From: Vibrio nitrifigilis
GTDB taxonomy: Bacteria > Pseudomonadota > Gammaproteobacteria > Enterobacterales > Vibrionaceae
Reading direction: 5' to 3'
Assembly (NCBI RefSeq): GCF_015686695.1
Contig: NZ_JADPMR010000001.1
Coordinates: 1,364,001-1,428,000 of the forward strand
Length of the DNA stretch: 64,000 nucleotides
The position numbers and the translations under genes are program-made. Every line of letters begins with the position of its first letter. The first letter of the stretch is position 1. Below, in pieces: positions 25,311 to 34,910 of the stretch. The notes beneath the pieces are model-generated. The model was not told where the DNA came from, did no database searches, and was given only the letters and a program-made list of their open reading frames with translations.

Positions 25311-26567
25311 ATGAATTACTCGAAGAAACGATGGTCGATTCTGATCGCAGCCTGCTTTATTAATTTATGTATTGGATCTATGTACGCTTGGAGTGTGTTT
25401 GCCGCCCCTATGGCCGAACATTTAAGTGCACTCAATCACATCAAACTCACGCCAGCGGATTTGGCTGTGGTGTTTATTGTCGGGAACTCAGTCGGTCCTA
25501 TTACGATGATTACTGGCGGAAAAATTAATGATGTTTTTGGTCCTAAATTAGTGATTTTAATTGGTGGCTTGATGTTTGGTGGGGGAATGTTTTTGTCGGG
25601 CTTTGCCACTAGCGTTAACCAATTGGTGATCGATTATGGCCTCATTCTCGGTCTTGGACTTGGTATGGTGTATGGCTCAACGATCAGTACGTCGATTAAG
25701 TTTTTCCCCGATAAACGTGGTTTAGTCGGTGGGTTGACTACGGCGCTGTTTGGCATTAGCTCTGTGGTTATTCCTCCTATCGCAGCAGCGATTACGGCTC
25801 ATATGGGCGTGGTGGCATCATTTAAGATTATTGGTGCTGCTTTTACGATTATTGTGTGTGGCAGTGCGTTCTTTATCGATAAATGCCCGGAAGATTTTAT
25901 TCCCGATGGTTGGACGCCTAATAAAGCGGGAAAAGCGGCTGCGGCTAATGATAAAGATTGGAAACAAATGCTAATGACGCCAACTTTTTACATGATGTTC
26001 TGCCTTTTGATGTGCGGCGCGATTGCTGGATTGATGTGTATTTCCCTCGCGGCACCATTAGCACAAAAGATGATTGGTATGTCGACGGTTGCGGCGACTG
26101 GCGCTGTTTCTACATTGGCTCTATTTAATGTGTTTGGCCGTATTGCCGCAGGTAGTCTTTCTGACAAAATTGGGCGAGTGAATACGCTAGCTATAGGGTG
26201 TTTTCTGACTATTCTTGGTTTGTATTGCCTCTACTTAGCTGACGTTGGTGATACCGTTATCTTCTATCTTGGTATCTCTATTATTGGTATTTGCTTTGGC
26301 GCGTTTATGGGGGTATTCCCAGGCTTAACGGCCGATCAGTTTGGTGCCAAAAATAACAGCGTGAATTTTGGTATTTTGTTTGCTGGATTTGCTGTCTCTG
26401 GCTTTACCGGCCCAACCATAATGCATCGAGTACTTGAAACAACCCATTCATACAAAGGTGCGTTTCTGATCGGAATTGGCTTTTGTCTTGGCGGCTTAGT
26501 ACTTTCTGGATTATTTAAGTGGTATACCGCGCGCGCCAATAAATTAGCATTAGCCCACAATTACTAG
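25311..26567 (+). CDS. OFA-family MFS transporter (oxalate/formate antiporter type)
   Basis: Inner-membrane carrier of 418 residues with 12 TM segments. The start, KKRWSILIAACFINLCIGSMYAWSVF, is the classic OFA signature, and GGKINDVFGPK after TM2 is the family motif A region. FGRIAAGSLSDKIGR marks the mid loop and second half. The family exchanges or imports carboxylates such as oxalate, formate, lactate or pyruvate. AGGAAAAGAACG precedes the ATG. The control by PadR suggests the substrate is a ligand of that regulator, perhaps an aromatic or small organic acid; not resolvable here. Confidence 0.85.
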   Translation: MNYSKKRWSILIAACFINLCIGSMYAWSVFAAPMAEHLSALNHIKLTPADLAVVFIVGNSVGPITMITGGKINDVFGPKLVILIGGLMFGGGMFLSGFATSVNQLVIDYGLILGLGLGMVYGSTISTSIKFFPDKRGLVGGLTTALFGISSVVIPPIAAAITAHMGVVASFKIIGAAFTIIVCGSAFFIDKCPEDFIPDGWTPNKAGKAAAANDKDWKQMLMTPTFYMMFCLLMCGAIAGLMCISLAAPLAQKMIGMSTVAATGAVSTLALFNVFGRIAAGSLSDKIGRVNTLAIGCFLTILGLYCLYLADVGDTVIFYLGISIIGICFGAFMGVFPGLTADQFGAKNNSVNFGILFAGFAVSGFTGPTIMHRVLETTHSYKGAFLIGIGFCLGGLVLSGLFKWYTARANKLALAHNY

Positions 26568-26794
26568 TGGCTGTGTATAAAGGCTGTTGATGTTTGTGCT
26601 GCTTTTATCTCGGATAACTATCAACCACCAAACGTCAACAGACTTTCAATACCTGCCTTATGTCTGTTTTCGATAAAAGTAAGCTCAGGTAAATGAATGT
26701 GAAGATCATTGCTGTTTGTTAGTGAAGTTTCGACAATGCTTGATGCTCCTGTGAGTAATTCGCGAAAAGATATCGAACAAATAGAGGCACATTG

Positions 26795-28207
26795 ATGAAA
26801 AAATCATGGTTTGTATTGTGTGGGTTGGCTTCGTTAACCGGCTGTGCACCTGGACCAGATGGGCAACCTATGATTGATGCGAGAGTATTAACCCCAGTTG
26901 TAGGGCCATTAGTAATGGGTCCTCAGGGGGGACCTCCTCCTGGCCCACCGCCAGAAGGGATGCCTCCTCGTCCAGATAATGGTATGCCACCACCACCTGG
27001 AGGTTTTCGTCCTGGAGGGCCTAAAGTGGAGTTTGGTACTGCGGCTTATATCGTGTCTGACGGTGAACGCATTGATGGTGGAAAGTACATTTCAACCCGT
27101 GATGATGAAAACACTATCCGTGCCCAAGGCAATACCAGTGCGACATTAAATGGCGTCACAATCGTTAAAAACGAGGGGAGGGCGACCAGTAATGAAGGGT
27201 CTAGCTTCTATGGTTTAAATGCAGCGGTTTTGGCTAAAGACCATGCTAATTTGGATATTAATGGTGGTCGAATTGTCGCGAATGCTGAAGGCGCTAATGG
27301 TGTTTTCGCATACGGTGATGCCATTGTCCATATCCGTAATACTCAAGTTCAGGTATCGGGTGGCAATGCTGGTGGTATAGAAGTCGCGGGTGGTGGCGTT
27401 CTTTATGCGGATAATCTTAATGTTCATACGACGGTAAAAGCGGCGATTCGTAGTGATCGTGGTGGCGGTCAACTGTTTGTTAACGGTGGGCAGTACACAA
27501 CTCAAGGGAGCATGGGCGCTCCAGCGATTTACAGTACCGCAGATATTCACGTTAACAATGCGACATTAACATCAAATGACTCTGAAGCTGTGGTGATTGA
27601 AGGGTTTAACTCTGTCACGTTAAATAACACCAAACTGACCGGACGGATGCGTGATCCGCAAGGTAAAGATGGAGATGATGTTGTACGCAACATTATGTTA
27701 TATCAAAGCATGTCGGGAGATGCACAAGACGGCACCAGCAAATTTACTATGAATGGTGGTGAATTAACTGCTCGTAGTGGCGATATGTTCTATGTCACCA
27801 ACACCGATAGTGTCGTGAATTTGCATGGTGTGCAAGTGAACCTCGCTCCCAATTCATTATTGCTGAGAGTCGCGGGCAATCATCATAAAAATGGCTGGGG
27901 AACCCAAGGCCAAAACGGTGGTGTTTGTAAAGTAAATCTTACCGACCAAAGCTTGGCAGGTAATATATATGTTGATGGAATTTCACAATTAACATTGGCT
28001 ATTACTGCATCGTCTCACTATAAAGGAGCGATTAATCAGCAAGGTGAGTCGGCGAAGTCACTGTCTGTAACTCTCGATGATTCAAGTAGTTGGACATTAA
28101 CCGCTGATAGTTATATCAGTGAGTTCCATGGTGATTTACACCATGTCACATTCAACGGTCATACTTTGTACATTGCAGGTAAAGCCGTAAGTGCTGCTCG
28201 TCATTGA
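26795..28207 (+). CDS. beta-helix surface lipoprotein with Pro-rich linker
   Basis: Lipoprotein of 470 residues: a short n-region and hydrophobic core end in the lipobox LTGC (Cys17). Residues about 45-80 are Pro/Gly-rich (GGPPPGPPPEGMPPRP), a stiff linker to the body. From about 85 to the end there are repeated short strands with Gly/Asn turns (ATLNGVTIVKNEG, ANLDINGGRIVANAEG, TLNNTKLTG, FTMNGGELTARSGD), the pattern of a right-handed parallel beta-helix as in pertactin-like passengers. No C-terminal autotransporter barrel is present. It is probably anchored in the outer membrane and perhaps exposed. GAGG lies 7 nt before the ATG at 26795. Function unknown (adhesin-like or sugar-binding). Confidence 0.65.
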   Translation: MKKSWFVLCGLASLTGCAPGPDGQPMIDARVLTPVVGPLVMGPQGGPPPGPPPEGMPPRPDNGMPPPPGGFRPGGPKVEFGTAAYIVSDGERIDGGKYISTRDDENTIRAQGNTSATLNGVTIVKNEGRATSNEGSSFYGLNAAVLAKDHANLDINGGRIVANAEGANGVFAYGDAIVHIRNTQVQVSGGNAGGIEVAGGGVLYADNLNVHTTVKAAIRSDRGGGQLFVNGGQYTTQGSMGAPAIYSTADIHVNNATLTSNDSEAVVIEGFNSVTLNNTKLTGRMRDPQGKDGDDVVRNIMLYQSMSGDAQDGTSKFTMNGGELTARSGDMFYVTNTDSVVNLHGVQVNLAPNSLLLRVAGNHHKNGWGTQGQNGGVCKVNLTDQSLAGNIYVDGISQLTLAITASSHYKGAINQQGESAKSLSVTLDDSSSWTLTADSYISEFHGDLHHVTFNGHTLYIAGKAVSAARH

Positions 28208-28210
28208 TCT

Positions 28211-28237
28211 AAAAAGCAGAGGAAATCCTCTGCTTTT
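28211..28237. terminator. bidirectional terminator
   Basis: AAAAGCAGAGGA-AA-TCCTCTGCTTTT between convergent genes, with A- and T-runs on both sides. Confidence 0.85.
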
Positions 28238-28275
28238 CATTTTAAAACCCGATAAACGTTAGTAATACTTCACGA

Positions 28276-29139
28276 TTATGATTTTGGCTGCCATGCTTTT
28301 AAGGCGCTGATTTTTTCTGCTCGACGCTGCTCAGTGCTTAAACTCCAGTTGCCACCAAACGCGGCACTTTCAAATGAGCCATATTCTGGGTTTGGCATCA
28401 TAATCCAATCTTTACCCCAGTGCGCTTGGTTTGCTTTATAAGTGGCTAAACGTTCTTTTGGTGTACCAGATGCATCGGTGAAATCACCCAAATTGTCGCC
28501 CAACATTAAAATCACACGATAATGAGCCGCTACGAATTGGTCGCGAGTGGTTTTATTCGACGTCCAATCAGGTTTTTCGCCCTTAGTAAGAAGAACATCT
28601 TTAGCTCCAGTCATTGGGAATCCTAGTGCTTTCATGTTTTCTAACGTCGCCTGCTCGTTTTCTTTTTTACGGTTAGTCACGTAAAAAATCGTAATGCCTT
28701 TTTTCTGTGCATAGTTTGCAAACTCGACTGCGCCTGGCATTGCTCCTGTGACTTTATCTTGAACATATTGCGACCAAGTTTTAGAGCTGTAGCCTTTACC
28801 TGATTTGATCAGATAAGCTTCATAGACATTGTTATCGAGCATGGTTTCATCACAGTCGACAATGATTGCTGGTGGAAGTTGACCAAATCCCTCTGGTTGC
28901 ATAGCTGGTAATGCGGACCAATTTTTATCATGTAATCCTGCTTCAGCACGCATGGTTGCTAATTGAAACATACCTTGCACATTAGCCTTATACTCCACAG
29001 AATTTTGCATCCAAAGTGTTGCATTGAGTAAGTCATTAGGATTGGCTTCAGCTGCGTTTGCATTAACAGCCATTGCTGCGCTGCATAGCGTGGTTGAGAG
29101 TAAAGCGGTCGAGAGAAGTGTGCGCTTGGGTAATGTCAT
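28276..29139 (-). CDS. 5'-nucleotidase / acid phosphatase, lipoprotein e(P4) family
   Basis: Class C (DDDD-type) HAD phosphatase of 287 residues. The nucleophile motif is IIVDCDETMLDNN (DxDxT), the second motif is FYVTNR, and the acidic LMLGDNLGDF (GDNLxDF) is the third. In Haemophilus the e(P4) enzyme dephosphorylates NMN and nucleotides for cofactor salvage. Here the N-terminus is a Sec signal peptide ending near NANAAEA, and no lipobox is seen, so the enzyme is probably soluble in the periplasm. The start at 29139 has AAGGA 8 nt upstream. Single gene, convergent with the beta-helix lipoprotein. Confidence 0.85.
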   Translation of the reverse strand: MTLPKRTLLSTALLSTTLCSAAMAVNANAAEANPNDLLNATLWMQNSVEYKANVQGMFQLATMRAEAGLHDKNWSALPAMQPEGFGQLPPAIIVDCDETMLDNNVYEAYLIKSGKGYSSKTWSQYVQDKVTGAMPGAVEFANYAQKKGITIFYVTNRKKENEQATLENMKALGFPMTGAKDVLLTKGEKPDWTSNKTTRDQFVAAHYRVILMLGDNLGDFTDASGTPKERLATYKANQAHWGKDWIMMPNPEYGSFESAAFGGNWSLSTEQRRAEKISALKAWQPKS

Positions 29140-29284
29140 GGTTTCCATCCTTCAAATAAGCAGCCAAAGAGCGAGTGATTAATAACTTAAACGTAACCAA
29201 ATGTAACTGCAAGAAACTTATTGCTCAGACATGAAGAAGGATGAGATTAAAATTTGAGTGGAATAGTGGAACAAGAGTGCAGTG

Positions 29285-29314
29285 GTGAGCTAGACCAGAA
29301 AAGGGCTAGCTCAC
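29285..29314. terminator. hairpin downstream of permease genes
   Basis: GTGAGCTAG and CTAGCTCAC pair around a 12-nt loop just beyond the stop of the minus-strand permease gene. No U-run; low confidence as an intrinsic terminator. Confidence 0.35.
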
Positions 29315-29323
29315 TGAAAACGA

Positions 29324-29800
29324 TTAAAGAAACGACTGAGCGACGAATGCTGAACCCACATAAGTGCCAGTAAAAACGAGTAAAGAGACGATAGCAATCT
29401 TAATCCCTGATTGCTTAAATAATGTCACTTCCATATGTGTGACTGCCATTGCGGCATAGGCAAGTACAGGGGTCGCTAGAGAAAGGAAACTCAGTGCTTT
29501 TAATTGAGCCAACATCGTTTCAGAACCTGGGAATCCAGGCAGCGTGCAAACGACGCTGACTAAAGAGACCCAAGCAACGGTTGGAATTGGGCCGGGAATC
29601 ACAGCTTTTAAACCCATGCCTATGACAATCATTACAAATAAGATGAGCATACCGGGTAGGGCATCAAAAAAACTATGACCAGTGCCAGCCCAGTTACTCA
29701 TTAATGCAATGCCGCAAAAGATGATAGTCAAAATGATGTTTTCTTTAAAACCGAGTACTTTTTCTTCTTCAGAGCGAAGATCCATTTCTTGTGTTGTCAT
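29324..29800 (-). CDS. membrane protein, second component of DUF3100-type permease
   Basis: Protein of 158 residues with four or five TM segments and a charged cytoplasmic N-terminus (MTTQEMDLRSEEEKVLGF). PGPIPTVAWVSLVSVVCTLPG and TPVLAYAAMAVTHMEVTLF are its conserved-looking loops. It starts 3 bp after the stop of the longer partner, with GGAG inside the end of that gene, so the two are coupled. Together they would make about 440 residues, close to what I recall for single-chain DUF3100 proteins, so the pair may be a split version of one permease. Function unknown; the nearby amidohydrolase operon suggests import of its substrate. Confidence 0.6.
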   Translation of the reverse strand: MTTQEMDLRSEEEKVLGFKENIILTIIFCGIALMSNWAGTGHSFFDALPGMLILFVMIVIGMGLKAVIPGPIPTVAWVSLVSVVCTLPGFPGSETMLAQLKALSFLSLATPVLAYAAMAVTHMEVTLFKQSGIKIAIVSLLVFTGTYVGSAFVAQSFL

Positions 29801-29803
29801 GAC

Positions 29804-30652
29804 TTATTCTCCACTTTCTACAGCATTATTAACGGCGGTCTTACTGGCTTTGAAAGCACTTAATTTTTTGTAATACCATTCAGAGAATGGTAGAGCGATG
29901 AAGATGGCCACATAAAGCCCAGTTGCGTTAGTCAGTAAATTACTTGCACCCGCAAAGGCAAGAATATCGTTTTTCATTGTTGGGTAGGCCGCTGCTAAGG
30001 TGCCAGAACAGGCGGCAGTCATGCTACCACTGCCTACGCCACAGGCCATAGCAAGAGCGCGGGGATCAAACCAATGCGTTGTCGCTAAAAAGCCAGAGAG
30101 AAGTGCAAAATAGATGGTGCCAAACATAGTGCCCATTACGTACACGCCCATCACGCCAACACCTTCACTACTTTTCAAGCCGAAGCGATCTGAAATAACC
30201 GCAATGTTAGGTTCGCGAGCAATGGAGTATGTTGCGCCAATAGATTCACGGCCCATTTTAAATAGCAACACGGCTACAGGCATAGCGATTAACATGGTTG
30301 CGAGATTCCCCGCTTCTTGCAGAATCATGGCAACGCCTGAATCAAGAATTTTTGGTAATGCTGGCCCGATTAATGTGCCGAATTTAGCAATAAACGGCAG
30401 AATACCAATTCCGATAATCGATGTTGCAATGGATGCTTGTTTTTTAGTGATTAACTTACCCGAGAAACGAGTGATATTAGGGTTAAATACCAAGCAGAGT
30501 AAAAAAGAGTAGAAAAGAGGTAAAAATAGTAACTTTGCTGAGCCTAAAGGAATACTTTTAATGCCAATAAGTTCAGATAAAACCGTAGCAGCTAACACGA
30601 TGACGTGTAAGCGCCAATCTAAAAGTGCTCTGATTGAATAATGGTTATTCAT
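29804..30652 (-). CDS. DUF3100 family membrane protein
   Basis: Integral membrane protein of 282 residues with about eight TM segments. The N-terminal region (SELIGIKSIPLGSAKLLFLPLFYSFLL) and the pore-like repeat ACGVGSGSMTAACSGTLAAAYP are the best marks of the DUF3100 group. The Gly/Ser-rich segments in two halves look like re-entrant loops of secondary transporters. AAGGAG lies 7 nt upstream of the chosen second ATG. Encoded just beyond the terminator of the M20-amidohydrolase operon and in the same direction, so it probably has its own promoter in the 373-bp gap. Role inferred: uptake or export of a small organic acid or acyl-amino acid. Confidence 0.65.
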   Translation of the reverse strand: MNNHYSIRALLDWRLHVIVLAATVLSELIGIKSIPLGSAKLLFLPLFYSFLLCLVFNPNITRFSGKLITKKQASIATSIIGIGILPFIAKFGTLIGPALPKILDSGVAMILQEAGNLATMLIAMPVAVLLFKMGRESIGATYSIAREPNIAVISDRFGLKSSEGVGVMGVYVMGTMFGTIYFALLSGFLATTHWFDPRALAMACGVGSGSMTAACSGTLAAAYPTMKNDILAFAGASNLLTNATGLYVAIFIALPFSEWYYKKLSAFKASKTAVNNAVESGE

Positions 30653-30655
30653 CAT

Positions 30656-31028
30656 TACTCTCCTTGAGTAAACAATAATTCTGTGACAGTCCTTTGTGAG
30701 ATTTTATTACAGCATAGTTAGTGTTCTATTAGAATTGCTTTATCGTTACCAAAAAGGCAACACTGAAATTCCTTTTATTTCAATTAATTAAAATGCTATT
30801 TCTGTTTGGTTATCTAATTAAGTGATTGTTTATATTAAATTTGTAACATTTTACGGGAATAAATAAGGTGATAAAAATCGGTGGTAATGCCAAGTGATCT
30901 GCGTCGAATATTGAATGATTATTGCGACAGATATTCAACACCAGTTAGAAATGCGCATTTGGTGGCATACTGATATGAGTAGTTATAAGCGTTTTATATG
31001 AGAAATGTTGTTAATTGGGTGTTTTTGT
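30656..31028. other. intergenic promoter region, nothing else assigned
   Basis: AT-rich gap between the amidohydrolase terminator and the DUF3100 gene. Presumably holds the permease promoter; no repeat or operator recognised. Confidence 0.4.
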
Positions 31029-31063
31029 AAAAAAATACCGCCAAAGCAGGCGGTATAAAAAAA
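31029..31063 (-). terminator. intrinsic terminator of amidohydrolase operon
   Basis: ATACCGCC-AAAGCA-GGCGGTAT stem with A-runs on both sides; on the minus strand it ends in seven Us. Confidence 0.9.
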
Positions 31064-31083
31064 CATGACTAAAAAATAGGTGT

Positions 31084-32235
31084 TTATTTGAGCAGGCGTT
31101 CAATCAGGTTTTTCCATAGTAGAATCCCTGTTTCAAGTAGCTCATCATTAAAGTCATAATAGGCATTGTGTAGAGGAACAGCAGAATCAGAACCATCTGC
31201 TCCAAGCCAGCAATAGGCCCCCGGACAATGCTCCAACATGTAAGAAAAATCTTCCGAAGCCATGCTTGGTGCAATATTCCAGGCGACACGCTCAGCGCCG
31301 AATGCATCGATGGCCGCAGCACGTATCTGCTCTGCTTGTTTTGGGTGATTCGTGGTAACCGAGTAGCCATCAAAAAACTCAATAGTTGAGCTAACACGGT
31401 GAGCAGTCGGTACTTGTTCTGCTATCTCGCCAATCAAGGTTTTCACTTTTTGACGTACCGTGTTGTCGAGGCAACGGTAGGTGCCTTCTAATACCACTTT
31501 TTCAGGGATAATGTTGATGGCTTCTCCTCCCTGTATTTTAGTGACACTGACCACGGCAGATTCCAAAGGTGACAGGCGTCTTGCCACAATGGTTTGCAAT
31601 GCTGTTACGAGCTCAGCGGATGCAACGATCGGATCATAACCATCATTGGGAATCGCAGCATGACAGCTTTTCCCAGTTAAAGTGATCTTAAAAGTATCCA
31701 GCGAGGCCATCATAGCGCGCTCATTAATTGCTACCTCACCGACAGGACGTCCCGGCCAGTTATGTAAGCCATAGATGGCATCCATTGGAAATAAGGTAAA
31801 CAATCCTTCATCCACCATCTTAAGGGCACCACCTAAATTTTCTTCTGCAGGTTGAAAAACAAAGTGGACTGTCCCTGAAAATGATTTCGTTTGGGATAAC
31901 ACTTTTGCCGCGCCTAATAATATTGCCGTGTGGCCATCATGTCCGCACGCATGCATCGCCCCAGAGTGGCAGGATTTGTGGGCAATATCGCCTAACTCTG
32001 TGAAGGGAAGGGCGTCCATATCTGCACGCAATCCAATCGTTGGGCCTTCACCATTACGTAAAGTGCCAACAACACCGGTACCACCCAAACCACGATGAAC
32101 ATCGAGTCCAAACTCTGATAATAACTGAGCGACGCGGTCTGAGGTACGATGCTCCTCGAACCCTAGTTCTGGATGACGGTGAAAATCTCTGCGCCATGAT
32201 TTGACTTCGTCGAGTAATGAGTGGGGAATGGTCAT
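31084..32235 (-). CDS. M20 family amidohydrolase (hippurate hydrolase / N-acyl-amino acid amidohydrolase type)
   Basis: Metallohydrolase of 383 residues. Landmarks of the M20D group are RRDFHRHPELGFEE at the N-terminus, LRADMDALPF, MHACGHDGHTA (metal Cys/His), FVFQPAEE (catalytic Glu pair), YGLHNWPGRPVG and SMASEDFSYML near the end. The group hydrolyses N-acyl, N-aroyl or indole-amide amino acids. It is last in a three-gene operon with an aldehyde dehydrogenase and a beta-hydroxyacid dehydrogenase, so the released product probably passes to those enzymes or they degrade its acyl part. AAGGA precedes the ATG by 6 nt. Confidence 0.9.
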   Translation of the reverse strand: MTIPHSLLDEVKSWRRDFHRHPELGFEEHRTSDRVAQLLSEFGLDVHRGLGGTGVVGTLRNGEGPTIGLRADMDALPFTELGDIAHKSCHSGAMHACGHDGHTAILLGAAKVLSQTKSFSGTVHFVFQPAEENLGGALKMVDEGLFTLFPMDAIYGLHNWPGRPVGEVAINERAMMASLDTFKITLTGKSCHAAIPNDGYDPIVASAELVTALQTIVARRLSPLESAVVSVTKIQGGEAINIIPEKVVLEGTYRCLDNTVRQKVKTLIGEIAEQVPTAHRVSSTIEFFDGYSVTTNHPKQAEQIRAAAIDAFGAERVAWNIAPSMASEDFSYMLEHCPGAYCWLGADGSDSAVPLHNAYYDFNDELLETGILLWKNLIERLLK

Positions 32236-32238
32236 AAC

Positions 32239-33744
32239 TTATCCTTCTACTGTTCCGTAGTTAAAACTAAAGGCTGGCTGAGGTGCGGTTTCGACCCACA
32301 CACTTTTTACTTCACTGTATTCGCGAAGTACTTCTAATCCTGATGAACGGCCATGGCCGCTATTACGATAACCACCAAATGGAGAGCTCACGTGGATGGT
32401 TTTGTAGCTGTTAATCCAAAATGTCCCCGCTTTGACCTGATCCGCGACGCGATGGGCGCGGGCGACGTCGTTAGTCCAGACTGCTCCGGCTAAACCAAAT
32501 TCACTGTCATTGGCAATAGCGATAGCGTCCGCTTCGTCTTTAAAGGGAATAGCGACCACAACTGGACCGAAAATTTCTTGTTGAGCAACCGTCATTTGGT
32601 TATCGCCTATCAACACGGTTGGGTTAATAAATAATCCTTTACGCTCAGCAATTGGCTGAACGTTTTGTGCAATTGTTGCGCCTTCTTTTGTCCCAATGTC
32701 GAGCAGACGACAAATATGATCGTATTGCTTACGGTTTTGGATTGGCCCGATATCACATCCTGATTCTAACGGTGCTCCGACACGAATTTGCTGAGCAGCA
32801 CTGGCAACAGCTGCAACAAATTTATCGAAAATGGTGTCTTGTACTAATAGGCGTGAGCCAGACACACAGCTTTGTCCCGAACCACCGAATATGGCGGCCA
32901 TTGCGCCTTTCATCGCTGAATCCAGATTAGCGTCGTCGAAGACAATATTGGCGGATTTTCCTCCAAGTTCTAATACACAAGGAATGCAACGTTTAGCGGC
33001 CGCCATAGAAATGTGCGCACCGGTATTGGGTGAGCCTACAAAGCAGATTTTACGAATGTCATTGTTGGCAATTAATGTTTGTCCTACGGTATGTCCGTAC
33101 CCTGAAACCACACTGACAAGCCCTTTAGGAGCACCTGCTTTTTCAATTAATGCGCCTAGCATTAACGATGTAATCGGTGTTAGCTCAGAGGGCTTGAGAA
33201 TCACAGCATTTCCTGCAGCTAGAGCAGGCGCTACCTGCCAACCCGCTGTAAAGATTGGTGCATTCCATGGGGTAAATTGCAAGATCGTTCCCATGGCCTC
33301 ATATTTCACATAGTTCAAATGTGACGTTGGAACAGGGATGACCTCCCCATGAAGCTTGTCAGCCCAGCCGGCATAATATTCAAACATCTCAGCAACAATA
33401 ATGACTTCAGCTTTGGCATTATTGAGCGGTTTATTGGCATTAATGCATTCAACGAAACCGAGAGTATCGGCATGATGACGAATCTCTGCACCAACTTGGT
33501 AAAGAATACGGCCACGCTCTTTCGCGGTGAGGGCCCACCATTGCTGTTGGGCAACCTTCGCTGCTTCATCGATAGTTGCTGCGATAGAGGCATCTGCGTC
33601 TTGATATGCCGTTAATAACGATTCATCTTCAGCATGATACAAATTGATTGTTTCACCAGATCCGTGAATGATGCTGCCATTGACCCAGCTTCCGATGGTG
33701 CCTGTCCCTAAAATGGTTTGCATTGCTTGGGTTAACTGTTCCAT
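32239..33744 (-). CDS. NAD(P)-dependent aldehyde dehydrogenase
   Basis: Aldehyde dehydrogenase of 501 residues, full family length. Catalytic Glu in LELGGKSANIVF, catalytic Cys in GQSCVSGSR, the QFTPWNAPIF and ILKPSELTPIT cofactor region and the EIFGPVV segment are all present. Its start lies 13 bp after the upstream dehydrogenase gene and its stop 4 bp before the amidohydrolase, so these three form one operon. The substrate is unknown; semialdehydes or aminoaldehydes derived from the amidohydrolase substrate are likely. Confidence 0.9.
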   Translation of the reverse strand: MEQLTQAMQTILGTGTIGSWVNGSIIHGSGETINLYHAEDESLLTAYQDADASIAATIDEAAKVAQQQWWALTAKERGRILYQVGAEIRHHADTLGFVECINANKPLNNAKAEVIIVAEMFEYYAGWADKLHGEVIPVPTSHLNYVKYEAMGTILQFTPWNAPIFTAGWQVAPALAAGNAVILKPSELTPITSLMLGALIEKAGAPKGLVSVVSGYGHTVGQTLIANNDIRKICFVGSPNTGAHISMAAAKRCIPCVLELGGKSANIVFDDANLDSAMKGAMAAIFGGSGQSCVSGSRLLVQDTIFDKFVAAVASAAQQIRVGAPLESGCDIGPIQNRKQYDHICRLLDIGTKEGATIAQNVQPIAERKGLFINPTVLIGDNQMTVAQQEIFGPVVVAIPFKDEADAIAIANDSEFGLAGAVWTNDVARAHRVADQVKAGTFWINSYKTIHVSSPFGGYRNSGHGRSSGLEVLREYSEVKSVWVETAPQPAFSFNYGTVEG

Positions 33745-33756
33745 GTTGTATTCCCC

Positions 33757-34629
33757 TTAGTAAAGATCGTTATCAATAAATTTGGCTATTTCATTAAAAT
33801 CCTGGCTGTCAGTCAGCTCTGAATCACTGGCTTGCCACATTTCAATGGCTTTACCTGTCAGGTTGAGAGAGAGGTTATATTGCTCGGCCAGTTTTTGTGC
33901 GAGACCAACGTCTTTACGCATCAGGCCCATGGTAAAACCCGAATCATAGCTTTGATTAAGGATCCATTTAGGAAAATTGACTTGGCTGACTCCGCTTCGA
34001 CCTGACCCCGCATTGATACCGGCTAACACTTTTTCTGGGCTAACGCCTGCTTTGGCCGCAAGATTAACGACTTCTGATGTGGTGATAAGGTGTGCGGCGC
34101 ACAGTAGATTGTTAGCAATTTTTGCAATATTACCCGCCCCAACATCGCCAATGTGCACTTGAGTGGTACTCATTGCTTGTAATACGGGAAGTACTTTGGT
34201 GTAAGTTGTTTCTGAACCACCGATCACCATACTCATGGTCCCGGATGCTGCCCCTGCTGGTCCTCCAGAAACTGGAGCATCAATAAATTCAACGCCTTTA
34301 ATGGCTAACTGAGCGGCGACATCGCGGCTAGTTTGTGCTTCAGAGGTTGTCGTATCGATGACGATCAGTCCTGAATGAGCATGAGCTAGCAAGCCTTGTT
34401 CGTCTAAACAGACTTTTTGCACATGTTCTGCTTTGGGTAACGATAGAATGACAACATCACACTGTGGAATGAGATCGCTCAGTTGAGAAATGGGCGTCAC
34501 ACCATGCTCAGATATGGCTTGGAGCGCTTGAGCTGACAAATCATAACCGAAAACCGTGAATTCTTTTTTGGCAAGGGTAGCGGCCATGCCAGAGCCCATA
34601 TTACCTAATCCTATAACACCTATTTTCAT
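33757..34629 (-). CDS. beta-hydroxyacid dehydrogenase (3-hydroxyisobutyrate dehydrogenase family)
   Basis: NAD(P)-binding protein of 290 residues. The Rossmann motif is GLGNMGSGM (residues 7-15). The substrate-binding signature FIDAPVSGGPAGAASGTMSM and the catalytic-Lys helix KIANNLLCAAHLITTSEVVNLA fit 3-hydroxyisobutyrate dehydrogenase, tartronate-semialdehyde reductase and L-threonate dehydrogenase alike. First gene of the operon with aldehyde dehydrogenase and amidohydrolase, and divergent from a LysR regulator that probably controls it. The substrate cannot be fixed from sequence. Confidence 0.88.
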   Translation of the reverse strand: MKIGVIGLGNMGSGMAATLAKKEFTVFGYDLSAQALQAISEHGVTPISQLSDLIPQCDVVILSLPKAEHVQKVCLDEQGLLAHAHSGLIVIDTTTSEAQTSRDVAAQLAIKGVEFIDAPVSGGPAGAASGTMSMVIGGSETTYTKVLPVLQAMSTTQVHIGDVGAGNIAKIANNLLCAAHLITTSEVVNLAAKAGVSPEKVLAGINAGSGRSGVSQVNFPKWILNQSYDSGFTMGLMRKDVGLAQKLAEQYNLSLNLTGKAIEMWQASDSELTDSQDFNEIAKFIDNDLY

Positions 34630-34910
34630 ATCGAATCCTTTTGAATGAGAGTGAGTGTGGCCGGTATTTAATCCGTCGCGAGTCTTGGAAGTATTATGTA
34701 ATGTTCTGTTTTAACGTATAAATTAAGCAAAATTCCATTTGCTGGCAGCATCTATGCATCGAATGCGATCACAGAGGGTAATGCTAAGTAACTATCTGGA
34801 GATAGAGCATTACCAGTCTGGCGAGTATAGACAGCCCCTCTGTTGTGGACAATAATCGAAATTTGTAACTTTGTTGCGTTCAAGGCAACACAGCTGCCAA
34901 GGATGGATTG

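Noticed and set aside
29324..30655. The two DUF3100-type genes as one frameshifted gene
   Set aside because: The second gene has its own ATG and GGAG ribosome binding site with a clean 3-bp gap, and its charged N-terminus looks genuine; read as two coupled genes.
32831..33313. 160-codon plus-strand frame opposite the aldehyde dehydrogenase gene
   Set aside because: Lies wholly within a well-conserved gene on the other strand; composition is that of an antisense shadow.
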